From a virus, in the IMG/VR virus record IMGVR_UViG_3300025914_000010, positions 1-64,000 of that record: a stretch of 64,000 nt of DNA. The stretch is one strand, 5' to 3'. Shown here piece after piece: positions 1 through 7,057 of this stretch. How positions within the stretch are numbered: position 1 is the stretch's first letter; each line of letters opens with the position of its first letter. A program made the translations under genes and the position numbers. Below the pieces are notes generated by a model that searched no databases, was not told the origin of the DNA, and saw nothing but the letters and a program-made list of their open reading frames with translations.

Positions 1-1
1 G

Positions 2-133
2 CGCACAGTCGGCGACGGCAGAGTGTACAGCATTAAACTGCCGCCCCCGCTCTACGACTGGTTGCGCTCGCGACCGACCGAGGAGGTACGCGAGCATCTG
101 ACCCGGTGGATGGTCGAGGCGCATATCGTCTAG
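2..133 (+). CDS. Hypothetical protein, C-terminal end (5' partial)
   Basis: An open frame runs from the window edge to a TAG stop at 131-133 and encodes at least 43 residues. The visible part ends in a basic, amphipathic stretch (RSRPTEEVREHLTRWMVEAH). The start lies outside the window and no family is recognised. It reads toward the leftward operon that ends at 340, so the two are convergent. Confidence 0.45.
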   Translation, partial: RTVGDGRVYSIKLPPPLYDWLRSRPTEEVREHLTRWMVEAHIV

Positions 134-207
134 AGACGTTTCCGAGATGCCAACGCCGATCCGTCTCGACCCGCACCGCCTGCTCGAATAACTAGAGACG
201 TTTCCGA
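130..207. repeat. Pair of 16-bp direct repeats
   Basis: CTAGAGACGTTTCCGA occurs at 130-145 and again at 192-207, 62 bp apart. The first copy overlaps the stop codon of the upstream partial gene. Nothing else in this 206-bp spacer reads as a gene. The role is unknown. Confidence 0.6.
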
Positions 208-263
208 CCGAGCGATCGACCGCCCCGACAACCCGCAGCCGGTCATCGTCCCACGCTAAATCG

Positions 264-300
264 ATGCCTGATTGGTTGCTCATGCGCTCTAATCAGGCAT
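264..300. repeat. 10-bp inverted repeat in the convergent spacer
   Basis: ATGCCTGATT (264-273) and AATCAGGCAT (291-300) form a perfect stem with a 17-nt loop. It lies just past the stop codon of the leftward operon, where a terminator is expected, but no T-run follows on the leftward strand. It may be a factor-dependent terminator or a protein site. Confidence 0.45.
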
Positions 301-339
301 GAGAACAAAAAATCCTGCAACAGACAAGCAGCGGCGCGG

Positions 340-579
340 CTAACCGGCGTCGTCAGCCTCATGTGGGTATTTCAGACAGTACGAGCAATTCGGCAGACAC
401 TCCTTGTCAAAATGAGCGCAGAACTCGGTAAACGCCGCCAGACCAACCTTCAGCCCATCGATCACGTCTGCGGGATTGTCCGCAATGACCGAACTCGTGC
501 GCATCTGCGGGACATGGCCGCGCCATTTGCCGTCATCGGTTTCGGTCAAGATGTACCGCTGCTCACGCTTGTGCCTCAC
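340..579 (-). CDS. HicB-like small protein
   Basis: GTG start at 579 overlaps the upstream stop as GTGA; 79 residues. The N-terminal half (TETDDGKWRGHVPQMRTS) has the strand pattern of HicB-type single-domain proteins, and the C-terminus is Cys-rich (CLPNCSYC). It is a clear paralog of the product at 22518-22730: both share an aromatic strand, DG-W, QMR-S and FCA spaced alike. No HicA toxin partner is adjacent, so this is probably not a toxin-antitoxin unit. It is the last gene of the leftward operon. Confidence 0.65.
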   Translation of the reverse strand: MRHKREQRYILTETDDGKWRGHVPQMRTSSVIADNPADVIDGLKVGLAAFTEFCAHFDKECLPNCSYCLKYPHEADDAG

Positions 580-839
580 GCCTCCACCTCCTCCCCTTCC
601 AACCCCTCCTGCGCCTCCTCAACCACGCCCGCTTGCTCAAACTCGATTGCCTGCAAGAATGAGTCGTACGATCCAATGAGATTCTTGAGCGCGCTGATTT
701 TCTTGAACGTGTCGATAGGCACAGGCTCACCACCATTCAACCTAATCTCAATCGGAGGTATTAGCCATTCGAATGCCCAAACCTCACGTTCACGTGCTTC
801 ACACTCTGCCGCCATACGAGCTTCGTTTAGGCTGTTCAC
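576..839 (-). CDS. Hypothetical phage protein
   Basis: GTG start at 839 overlaps the upstream TGA (GTGA); 87 residues. The protein is acidic at its C-terminus. A central segment with IRLNGG followed by IDTFKKISALK resembles FRLSKEE followed by IDAFRKIAARI in the gene at 6219-6470. The two may therefore be distant paralogs placed on opposite sides of the integrase. Function is unknown. Confidence 0.6.
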   Translation of the reverse strand: MNSLNEARMAAECEAREREVWAFEWLIPPIEIRLNGGEPVPIDTFKKISALKNLIGSYDSFLQAIEFEQAGVVEEAQEGLEGEEVEA

Positions 840-1132
840 GTCTCCAACCCCTCCCGCGCCAGGGCGATCAGCCGCTGTGCCGCTGCGCTGCGACTGTAGT
901 TCAACCGGTCCTTCATGCCGCATGGAAGCACAGCCACCCAGTGCCGCGAGTAGCCCCGAAACGTCGTACGAAGCGTCCCTGAACGGTTAGTGCGCCAAAC
1001 TGCGTTGCTCTCGCTGTGGACCTCACCAACAACAGCACCGTCCACTTCGACCCGATAGGCAGTCGGCTTGCGCTTGTCGTTCGCAGCGTGGTTGTAGGAA
1101 TGCGCTTTGATAGGAATAAACTTCACGCTCAT
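836..1132 (-). CDS. Hypothetical phage protein
   Basis: ATG at 1132 overlaps the upstream TGA as ATGA; 98 residues. The product is rich in Arg and Ser and predicted to be mostly beta strand. It has no recognisable motif. Its position second in the operon behind an HTH protein suggests an accessory or host-takeover role, but this is only context. Confidence 0.6.
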   Translation of the reverse strand: MSVKFIPIKAHSYNHAANDKRKPTAYRVEVDGAVVGEVHSESNAVWRTNRSGTLRTTFRGYSRHWVAVLPCGMKDRLNYSRSAAAQRLIALAREGLET

Positions 1133-1425
1133 GGTGTCGCCTTCCTCCCCTCCCCCTCGCCGGTCCCCGCTCCCCCGTCGTCTCGGGTGGGGGTGGAGGA
1201 ACGGCGGTTCTTGCTGCCCGGTGGGCGCCCGCCCTTGACACGAGGAACGCCTTCTGGTTGCGTCCGCGCCTTGTACGCCGCCAACTCCTGCACGTGGATT
1301 AGCCGACGACCGTACAGACCACGCGCATTCAGTCGCCCCTTCGTGATAGCGATCCTCAATGCGGCCTCAGTCACGCCGAGCGCCGACGCAGCCTCGGGGA
1401 TCGTCATGTAGTCTTCAGGTTCCAT
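1129..1425 (-). CDS. Excisionase-like helix-turn-helix protein
   Basis: The ATG at 1425 is chosen because it falls where transcription should begin from the promoter at 1432-1461; 98 residues. Residues about 5-50 (MTIPEAASALGVTEAALRI) form a MerR/excisionase-type winged HTH, followed by a YGRRLIHVQEL beta wing. The C-terminal 40 residues are basic and low-complexity. It may be the recombination directionality factor for the integrase at 4053 or an operon regulator. The family call is firm, the role inferred. Confidence 0.75.
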   Translation of the reverse strand: MEPEDYMTIPEAASALGVTEAALRIAITKGRLNARGLYGRRLIHVQELAAYKARTQPEGVPRVKGGRPPGSKNRRSSTPTRDDGGAGTGEGEGRKATP

Positions 1426-1431
1426 GCGAGT

Positions 1432-1461
1432 AGTATACCAAAATAATTTATGTTTGTGCAA
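1432..1461 (-). promoter_or_regulatory. Leaderless sigma70-type promoter for the leftward operon
   Basis: On the minus strand TTGCAC (1461-1456) and TATACT (1437-1432) are 18 bp apart. The expected start point, 7 nt past the -10 box, is 1425, exactly the A of the ATG. No ribosome-binding site precedes that ATG, so the mRNA is probably leaderless. Confidence 0.7.
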
Positions 1462-1481
1462 GGTATTTATCAATAAAGCTA

Positions 1482-1510
1482 TTGACAAGGTAAAGTATCT
1501 GTGATACAAT
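1482..1510 (+). promoter_or_regulatory. Consensus sigma70 promoter with embedded operator
   Basis: TTGACA (1482-1487) and TACAAT (1505-1510) are separated by 17 bp, giving a start near 1517. The perfect inverted repeat GTATC-TGT-GATAC (1495-1507) overlaps the -10 region and is a likely repressor site. It drives the rightward genes from 1547, with GAGGAG at 1532-1537 as the ribosome-binding site. Confidence 0.8.
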
Positions 1511-1546
1511 AAGACAACACTGAAACGAACCGAGGAGACAACGACA

Positions 1547-1762
1547 ATGACACTACGAGAATTCTGCACCGCTCACGCCAACGACCGATTTACGATCGAA
1601 GATGACAGCTTGGGGCCAACCCCGCAGGTGACGCCGTACGATGCGGACGATGTTTCAACTTATTGGACGGGAACCGCGCTTCAGTCTGCACTGGTTGAGT
1701 ACGGCGGCGACTTCGCGAAGATGCTTGACGGCGACTTTATCCCTGAAGTCAAGTTCTGCTAG
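1547..1762 (+). CDS. Hypothetical acidic protein
   Basis: ATG with GAGGAG 9 nt upstream; 71 residues. First gene behind a near-consensus promoter, so it is probably strongly expressed under some condition. The sequence is acidic with aromatic residues (YDADDVSTYW) and has no recognised domain. Small acidic early phage proteins often bind host factors, but nothing here proves it. Confidence 0.7.
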   Translation: MTLREFCTAHANDRFTIEDDSLGPTPQVTPYDADDVSTYWTGTALQSALVEYGGDFAKMLDGDFIPEVKFC

Positions 1763-1838
1763 GTGCCCCGCCACCGACGAACCGGGGGCGCGCGCGAGGG
1801 AGACGACGACGACGACGAGGGGAAGGAGACAGCGAGCG

Positions 1839-2060
1839 ATGAAAGATACCGGGTTAGGGAGCATGGCAACAGTTACACGCATTGAAGGATGGGAAGTCAC
1901 ATGCCCGAAGTGCGGAGAGGGTGTTGGAAGTCCGGGTACAGGCGCGTTTATGTGGATCGCACAGGACTTGCTGAACCACGACGGCAAAGTACACTGCTAT
2001 CAATGCGGCTTCGACTCGCGCCTGCCCGCTCGATATATCAAGAAAGCGAAAACGCCATGA
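1839..2060 (+). CDS. Small zinc-ribbon protein
   Basis: ATG at 1839 has AAGGAG at 1823-1828; an in-frame ATG at 1863 is an alternative. 73 residues. CPKC and CYQC pairs about 36 residues apart suggest a single structural zinc ribbon. Possible roles are nucleic-acid or protein binding. A 3' ATGA overlap joins it to the next gene. Confidence 0.65.
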   Translation: MKDTGLGSMATVTRIEGWEVTCPKCGEGVGSPGTGAFMWIAQDLLNHDGKVHCYQCGFDSRLPARYIKKAKTP

Positions 2061-2572
2061 GCAACGACCTGCCCGACAAAATCACACTGGCCGACCTCGG
2101 AGGCATCGACTTCGGCACGCCGCAGGACTGGACCCCCACACCCCACCCCGCGCCGCCGCCGTCGGACGACACGAGCGCACTCAATCGCGAGATTGCGACT
2201 TTGCGCGGCTGGCACGACGCCGTGACGGTAGACCCGGAAGGCAACGAGCACAACATCGTCCGCAACGACGAAACCGATGAAGAGGAGTATGATTGGGATG
2301 CGCTGCCCGACTACGCCTCCGACCCGGCTGCCGCGTTCGAGCTGCTCCAGCACTGTCAAACTATTCGCGGCGTCAGTCGCGGTAAAGTGATGGATAACTG
2401 CGGAGGTATCAAGTTTACGATCTACAATGACACGCGGCAAGTCGTCGAATGGAGTGTTTGGCGCGGCCCGAACGGATACGCTGAGGCCGACACACTCACC
2501 GAAGCCATTGCAAGAGCCTGCCACGCCGCCCTCGCCGCAATCAAAGGAGACCGAGACGATGGAACCAACTAA
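2057..2572 (+). CDS. Phage ABA-sandwich-like protein
   Basis: ATG overlaps the upstream stop (ATGA); 171 residues. The N-terminus is Pro-rich and the middle acidic. The last 60 residues (WSVWRGPNGYAEADTLTEAI then ACHAALAAI) resemble the C-terminal ABA-sandwich domain common in phage accessory proteins. Function is unknown in the family. Confidence 0.6.
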   Translation: MSNDLPDKITLADLGGIDFGTPQDWTPTPHPAPPPSDDTSALNREIATLRGWHDAVTVDPEGNEHNIVRNDETDEEEYDWDALPDYASDPAAAFELLQHCQTIRGVSRGKVMDNCGGIKFTIYNDTRQVVEWSVWRGPNGYAEADTLTEAIARACHAALAAIKGDRDDGTN

Positions 2573-2858
2573 GACGCCCACGGCATTCAGTCCTGGGCCG
2601 TGGGAGATAGACGAATTCCGCGAATCCTACAGCGGCAGACATACAGCGTTTATTGCCCAAGTTGGGGGTCAGCGAGTCGCGCAAGTTCGATACACCGACG
2701 CCACAGCCACAGAACGCAAGGCGAACGCTTATCTAATATCTGAGTCACCTGCCATGTATTCTGCGTTGCTTACGGCGCGCGAGCACCTACTACGCTATTC
2801 CGATAGTACGAACGTGGACTATATCGACAACGTGCTTGCAAAAGCGAGAGGCGAATGA
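2559..2858 (+). CDS. Hypothetical phage protein
   Basis: ATG at 2559 lies inside the previous gene, with AAAGGAGA 9 nt upstream; 99 residues. The pattern FSPGPWEI near the start and KANAYLISESPAMYSALL near residue 65 is common in phage accessory proteins that contain PGPW and AN-LI--AP elements. No activity is known. The 3' end overlaps the next gene by 4 bases. Confidence 0.7.
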   Translation: MEPTKTPTAFSPGPWEIDEFRESYSGRHTAFIAQVGGQRVAQVRYTDATATERKANAYLISESPAMYSALLTAREHLLRYSDSTNVDYIDNVLAKARGE

Positions 2859-3445
2859 TGATGGAACGAACTGACACCCCGCCCCCGACGCAGGGCTACG
2901 GCCACGATGAATTTCTGAACGACCTGCTTGAGAACATACCAGAAGAATGGGACACTGACGAAGCAGCAGAAGCGATTGCCATTGACTACTTGCGACACCT
3001 GGAAAGCGAGGTGAAACGGTTAGGCGGACGGTTCTATCCGTGGGCCGATGACACCCCGGCGCAAGGCGAGCGGGGCGAGGAGCCGATGCACCGGTACGCC
3101 AACCGCGACCCGGCCGCATTGGAACCTTACTACTCATGGCATGTTCAAGCCATGACCGAGGAAGGGCTGCACGCGAAGTCGGCAATAGCGGCTGAGTTAG
3201 CGTTTCGGGATGCCGAGATCACTGCCCTCCGACTAAATTGCAAAGTGCATCAGCGAGCATTCCGAGAACAGCGGGAGGTTGCGCAGGACGCAGGCGAGAA
3301 GTTGTTCCGGGCGCGGGAGGAAGTCGCCGGCCTGCGGGCGCGGCTGGGGGAGGCGGAAGTGGCACTGCGTCAGATGAGAGGGGAGTGTATGGAGCCGTCG
3401 CCGCCGTCAGCCACAGGGCAGGTGGCAGAAGGGAAGCAACCATGA
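2855..3445 (+). CDS. Hypothetical coiled-coil protein
   Basis: ATG overlaps the upstream TGA; 196 residues. The N-terminal third is acidic. Residues about 110-180 are charged with regular hydrophobic spacing and probably form a coiled coil. The C-terminus is Pro/Ser-rich. Function is unknown. Confidence 0.7.
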   Translation: MMMERTDTPPPTQGYGHDEFLNDLLENIPEEWDTDEAAEAIAIDYLRHLESEVKRLGGRFYPWADDTPAQGERGEEPMHRYANRDPAALEPYYSWHVQAMTEEGLHAKSAIAAELAFRDAEITALRLNCKVHQRAFREQREVAQDAGEKLFRAREEVAGLRARLGEAEVALRQMRGECMEPSPPSATGQVAEGKQP

Positions 3446-3693
3446 ACTACTACGCTGAAATGGAACAGAGAATCGACCAATTAACCGGCACGCTCCGCGC
3501 CGTCACCGCCGAGAGGGATGCGCTGCGGGAAGGGATTAAACAGCTTGCCGAAGAGTACGACGGCGAATACGAATTGGCACTATCGGCAGCATGTCGCGAC
3601 CTAATATTTCTGCTCGCCTTAGCAGACCGGGTGCGCGAGCAGGCGGCGGCGGGGCAGGCAGAGGAAGGGGAGGGAGGAGGGAAGGCGACGTGA
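3442..3693 (+). CDS. Hypothetical coiled-coil protein
   Basis: ATGA overlap with the preceding gene; 83 residues. It begins with a heptad-patterned helix (MEQRIDQLTGTLRAVTAERD) and ends in a Glu/Gly-rich tail. It may be a small oligomerising factor. No family is recognised. Confidence 0.65.
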   Translation: MNYYAEMEQRIDQLTGTLRAVTAERDALREGIKQLAEEYDGEYELALSAACRDLIFLLALADRVREQAAAGQAEEGEGGGKAT

Positions 3694-3917
3694 GCGCACG
3701 CATCTTAGACATTGTGACAGAACGCCCGCCCGACGCTGGTGAAACCGTATTCTACGTCTGCTGGATCGACTGCACCGGCAAGCACGGGCAAGCGCGCAGG
3801 CCAAGAAGCTGCCACGCGGCCACGAACGAAGTGCGCGACCTTCAGCGCAAGTACCCGGAGACGCGATACTTTATCATGCGCGAGACGACTCCTGAGCCTC
3901 CTCGCGCAGCCGTCTAG
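3690..3917 (+). CDS. Hypothetical protein
   Basis: GTG start overlapping TGA (GTGA); 75 residues. It contains a possible Cys-rich strand (FYVCWIDCTGKHG) and a basic patch. It converges on the leftward gene at 3874, overlapping it by 44 bp. Function is unknown. Confidence 0.65.
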   Translation: MSARILDIVTERPPDAGETVFYVCWIDCTGKHGQARRPRSCHAATNEVRDLQRKYPETRYFIMRETTPEPPRAAV

Positions 3918-4056
3918 CCTCTTGCTCCCGCTTACCCACAGGAGGCTTCTTCTTCGCCTGCTGCTCCCGTCCTCCTGCGCGAGCGGAGGCCGGGGCGACA
4001 ACCGGGCCGGTGCCGACGTACTTTTTGATGCGTTCGATTTTCTGTTCGAGGGTCAT
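3874..4056 (-). CDS. Small basic protein downstream of integrase
   Basis: ATG at 4056 overlaps the integrase stop (ATGA) and has AGGAGG just upstream inside the integrase gene; 60 residues. It is Lys/Arg/Glu-rich and mostly helical. Being co-translated with the integrase suggests an accessory recombination or regulatory role, unproven. Confidence 0.6.
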   Translation of the reverse strand: MTLEQKIERIKKYVGTGPVVAPASARAGGREQQAKKKPPVGKREQEARRLREEAQESSRA

Positions 4057-5102
4057 CTCGGTATCCTCCTAAACGCTGCCTGACGGTGGGCTGACATGGC
4101 GCGTTGTATGCGTGGATCGATTGGTTGTTGTTTCGGCTCGTGCTCGACTTCCATCGAAGCAATCAGCGCGTGTAATTCCTGCTGATCCATCCCCAAGTAG
4201 TTGTAGGAAGTGGCGGCATCACTGTGGCCGTAGAACGTCTGGATGTGCTTGATCGTACACCCTTTCACCTTCATCAGCGACGTGCCAGCAAACCGCCGGA
4301 ACGCGTGCGCCGAGAGGGGGCCTTTCTGGTCGATGCCCGCGATCCGGCAGAGCGCGACGAGAATTCCTTTCATCCTCTGTTCACTCATCGGGCGCACGAT
4401 CGGGCGCACGATCGGCGCGCCGCCCTGCGAGAACACCGGGACCGCGAACAGCCGCTCGTGCTCGCACGGCCTGTTCTCGATCCACGCCCGAACATGGCGC
4501 ACGGCGTTCGGGTGCAACGGCAGGGACCGGCTCTTACCGCCCTTGCCTTGCCGAACGGTAATCATCGGAAGCTTGTCGGATAGATCCAGGTCGGTTACGT
4601 GGAGCGCGCACACCTCCGCGCGGCGCAGCCCCGTGTACGCCAGGACCGCGAGTACCGCCGTCGCGAGATGCGCGCGGTAGAGCTGGTTGTCGCCGCGCCC
4701 GTCGATTAGGCGCGGGCACGCGTCGAAGAGCGCCTGCACCTCCTCGCGAGTCGCCCACCGCTTGCGCGGTTTCTCCGTCACCTTCACTTTGATCTCACCG
4801 ATCTCCGCGCACTGCTCCAAGCCGATCGCCTTCCGCTCCTTGTACAGCCACTTCGCAAAACTCTGGAACGCGGCGACCGCCGCCGCCCGTGTCCGCTGAG
4901 CACGCCCGGTCCGCTTGCGCAGGGTATCGTACATCCGCACGTAGTCGGCTGTCAGGTCGCCCGGTTCCGGCACGCGGCCGAGCTTCCCCGTCAACCACTT
5001 CACCAGCCCGCGCAGATGCGACACGTACGCGTGCCCGCTCGCACTGCTCCATCCCATCTTGTTGCACTTGTCCGCCCGGAACGCCTCGATCAGTTCGTCC
5101 AT
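4053..5102 (-). CDS. int: Tyrosine recombinase / phage integrase
   Basis: 349 residues, starting at ATG 5102. An N-terminal SAM-like core-binding domain (about 1-105) is followed by the catalytic domain. Visible catalytic residues are Arg in TGLRRAE (about 160), Lys in GKGGKSR (about 190), His and Arg in HAFRR (266-269), His in YGHSD (293) and the nucleophile Tyr in SYNYLG (about 302). All are present, so it should be active. It would insert and excise the phage at attP/attB. The extra basic C-terminal 35 residues are longer than in minimal integrases. attP is probably in the adjoining spacer. Confidence 0.93.
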   Translation of the reverse strand: MDELIEAFRADKCNKMGWSSASGHAYVSHLRGLVKWLTGKLGRVPEPGDLTADYVRMYDTLRKRTGRAQRTRAAAVAAFQSFAKWLYKERKAIGLEQCAEIGEIKVKVTEKPRKRWATREEVQALFDACPRLIDGRGDNQLYRAHLATAVLAVLAYTGLRRAEVCALHVTDLDLSDKLPMITVRQGKGGKSRSLPLHPNAVRHVRAWIENRPCEHERLFAVPVFSQGGAPIVRPIVRPMSEQRMKGILVALCRIAGIDQKGPLSAHAFRRFAGTSLMKVKGCTIKHIQTFYGHSDAATSYNYLGMDQQELHALIASMEVEHEPKQQPIDPRIQRAMSAHRQAAFRRIPR

Positions 5103-5417
5103 TTGCGTGATCTCCTACTGACGATAAGTATACATGCGTCTACAATTATTGCAAGCATAAAACACCAAATTAATAAAAACGCGTAGAAATGCTGTAGGTA
5201 TCTTTACTGTGATTGTGTCTACCAGGGACCGTGAAATTAACGCTGATTATATGTCAGGTGTCTACGTGATTGAAGATTAGTAGAGGAGTTAAAAGCGGGG
5301 CGTCGGGGTTATGAGTGCCGGGATCGGTCGTTAATGTATTTTAAGAATGAATAGCCGGGAACTTACAGGTATATGGCGCACCGAACGAGCAATTAACGTT
5401 TGGCGTTAATGGGGTTG
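5103..5417. other. AT-rich spacer with repeated heptamers, attP candidate
   Basis: No gene is seen in this 315-bp spacer beside the integrase start. The heptamer ATTAACG/CGTTAAT occurs at 5236-5242, 5329-5335, 5392-5398 and 5404-5410; the last two form a 7-bp palindrome with a 5-nt loop. GTGTCTAC occurs at 5215-5222 and 5258-5265. Such clustered repeats beside int are typical of arm-type integrase or excisionase sites. The core site itself cannot be named without the host attB. Confidence 0.5.
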
Positions 5418-5765
5418 TTAAACGGCCAGAAGTTCCGACAGACCGCGCGCATGATCCACAAGCAAACGTTCCGCCACGGCGCGTTTGTCCGGTCCGATCT
5501 GCATTAGGTAACCTTCGATTTGACGCGCCAACCGAACGTCAAGCTTAGTCTCCTCGGTACGCGTAAACACGCGGACTGCCTCCGCCTTGTTACAGCGATA
5601 GGCGTCTACAAGCTTTTCAACCGTAGACCACTCGGTTCCACTCTCACCGTTCTCTATCCGATTTACCTGCTGACGCGACATACCTGCCAGCTTTGCCGCT
5701 GCCTCCTGTGTTAACGGCACGTTGAGGCGCGCCTCTTTCAAGTACGCGCCTATTTTGCTATCCAC
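5418..5765 (-). CDS. XRE-family repressor (CI-like)
   Basis: A GTG at 5765 is preferred because GGAGG lies 8 nt upstream; an ATG at 5771 overlaps that site too closely. 115 residues. The HTH is LTQEAAAKLAGMSRQQVNRI near residue 25. A helical C-terminal half probably dimerises. It is transcribed away from the divergent XRE gene at 5889 across a shared operator, the usual lysogeny-switch layout, and probably keeps lysogeny. No protease domain is seen, so RecA-style self-cleavage is unlikely. Confidence 0.8.
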   Translation of the reverse strand: MDSKIGAYLKEARLNVPLTQEAAAKLAGMSRQQVNRIENGESGTEWSTVEKLVDAYRCNKAEAVRVFTRTEETKLDVRLARQIEGYLMQIGPDKRAVAERLLVDHARGLSELLAV

Positions 5766-5802
5766 AACCATCACCTCCACTCTGTGACAGATTGTCCTAT
5801 AC

Positions 5803-5826
5803 ATGTTACAACATTTAATGTAACAT
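5803..5826. promoter_or_regulatory. Operator palindrome of the lysogeny switch
   Basis: ATGTTAC (5803-5809) and GTAACAT (5820-5826) form a perfect 7-bp inverted repeat with a 10-bp centre. A related half-site pair, TGTAAC with GGTACA, lies in the early promoter at 6161-6178. Both are probable binding sites for the XRE proteins. Confidence 0.6.
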
Positions 5827-5852
5827 TGCAAGAGACACCGCGTAAACTACGG

Positions 5853-5881
5853 TTGACAAATGGTATTTATATCTGTATAAT
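5853..5881 (+). promoter_or_regulatory. Perfect consensus sigma70 promoter, near-leaderless
   Basis: TTGACA (5853-5858), 17-bp spacer, TATAAT (5876-5881). The predicted start is about 5888, one base before the ATG at 5889. The transcript would have essentially no leader and no ribosome-binding site. Confidence 0.85.
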
Positions 5882-5888
5882 TGTTCAC

Positions 5889-6122
5889 ATGAGAACCTCA
5901 ACTTCCAAAAAGTTCATCTACAATGCCGACCCTGTAGCTGCTGAGCGTCGACGGCGCAACATCACACAGGAAACGATAGCCAAGCAAATCGGCTATACGC
6001 GCCAGCAAGTGAACCGTGCGGAAAACGGCGAAAGCGCGTCCTTTGTCCTGCTGCAAAGGCTATGCAAGGCTCTCGATGTTCCCCTATCTGAAGTCATTCC
6101 CGATCTATCTGCGGTTGCTTAA
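5889..6122 (+). CDS. XRE-family regulator (Cro-like)
   Basis: 77 residues; the HTH is ITQETIAKQIGYTRQQVNRA. The ATG lies at the predicted transcription start of a perfect sigma70 promoter, so it is probably translated leaderless. Small size and divergence from the larger repressor suggest a Cro-type lytic regulator, although a repressor role is possible. The recognition helices of the two proteins share RQQVNR, so they may read the same operators. Confidence 0.8.
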   Translation: MRTSTSKKFIYNADPVAAERRRRNITQETIAKQIGYTRQQVNRAENGESASFVLLQRLCKALDVPLSEVIPDLSAVA

Positions 6123-6151
6123 ACTATTTTAGGCTAATTTGTCCTATTTAC

Positions 6152-6180
6152 TTGACATGGTGTAACATTCATGGTACAAT
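6152..6180 (+). promoter_or_regulatory. Early rightward promoter with overlapping operator
   Basis: TTGACA (6152-6157), 17-bp spacer and TACAAT (6175-6180) give a start near 6187. The imperfect palindrome at 6161-6178 resembles the operator at 5803-5826, so this early promoter is probably controlled by the XRE repressor. It serves the long rightward gene run from 6219. Confidence 0.8.
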
Positions 6181-6218
6181 CCTATCAGTTCACACGAATT
6201 GATCGGAGGCGCGACACG

Positions 6219-6470
6219 ATGGATCGACAAGCAATCAAGCAAGCCCTATTCCTGCAGAAAGTGCAAATCGAACTCTTGGAAAATGCTCGGCAGGCGCGAC
6301 AGGCCGCTAGCGACTTTAGTCACGCTGGCTTTGCGTTTACCGGGTTCAGGCTCAGCAAGGAAGAATTCGCGACGATCGACGCGTTCCGTAAGATCGCCGC
6401 ACGGATAGAACAGGAGTGCCAGGAAGCGATCAACAACCCTGCGATCTTGCAGGCAGAGGCGCAATCATGA
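6219..6470 (+). CDS. Hypothetical early protein
   Basis: ATG with GGAGG at 6205-6209; 83 helical residues. First gene of the main early operon. It has a weak resemblance in its IDAFRKIA region to the product at 576-839. Function is unknown. Confidence 0.7.
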   Translation: MDRQAIKQALFLQKVQIELLENARQARQAASDFSHAGFAFTGFRLSKEEFATIDAFRKIAARIEQECQEAINNPAILQAEAQS

Positions 6471-6865
6471 CAACCGCAACCACCGACCGACCGCGAACCA
6501 CGACGCGCGCGGCCAACAAACACGAGAAGGCAGACAGCCTGTACAAATTGGGTTACCGGATCACGCGGGTTCGCAATATGGAGATTTTGATCTCGAACCC
6601 ATCTGGCGCCATCTACCACATCGACTGCACAGCCGGAACGTGCAGCTGCCCCGCATCGGTAGCGTGCTGTCACCTGCTCGGAATTCACGGACTGCTACTC
6701 GATCAGGGCAACGCCCTCGGGTGCCGGGCGCAAGAGATGCTCCGCGCTGGTGGGAACACGGCGGAATGGATGACGCTGGCGGGGCGTGCGAAGCGGATGA
6801 GCGATCGGGCGTTTGATGTGTTGCTGGCGTTGGAAGCGAGAGACAACAAAGGGGCGGATGCTTAG
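6467..6865 (+). CDS. SWIM-type zinc-finger protein
   Basis: ATGA overlap; 132 residues. The segment CSCPASVACCH near residue 58 matches the CxC...CxH pattern of SWIM zinc fingers, which bind DNA or proteins. The C-terminal half is helical. Position two in the early operon suggests a role in early takeover or DNA metabolism. The motif is clear; the function is inferred. Confidence 0.7.
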   Translation: MTTATTDRPRTTTRAANKHEKADSLYKLGYRITRVRNMEILISNPSGAIYHIDCTAGTCSCPASVACCHLLGIHGLLLDQGNALGCRAQEMLRAGGNTAEWMTLAGRAKRMSDRAFDVLLALEARDNKGADA

Positions 6866-7057
6866 AACAACCGCCCCGGCTCCCCGACCAGTGAGCATAG
6901 GTAAGCATTGTACCCGACCACTGGACGCCAGCGACCGCAGAAGATAGTCGCGTCCGCATCGCCTGAGAGAGCGATAGCAAGTCACACAGAATTCAGCGGC
7001 CCGGCTCCCGTCCCGGAACCGAGCCGCACCACCCGAAAGGACCGGGATACCAACATT

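Noticed and set aside
340-579. HicAB toxin-antitoxin system
   Set aside because: No HicA-like partner is adjacent at either HicB-like gene.
4380-4420. Direct repeat of 12 bp inside the integrase gene
   Set aside because: It encodes IVRPIVRP in frame and does not disturb the domain; probably neutral.
5392-5410. Terminator after the repressor gene
   Set aside because: The stem is AT-rich and not followed by a T-run; it fits a protein site better.
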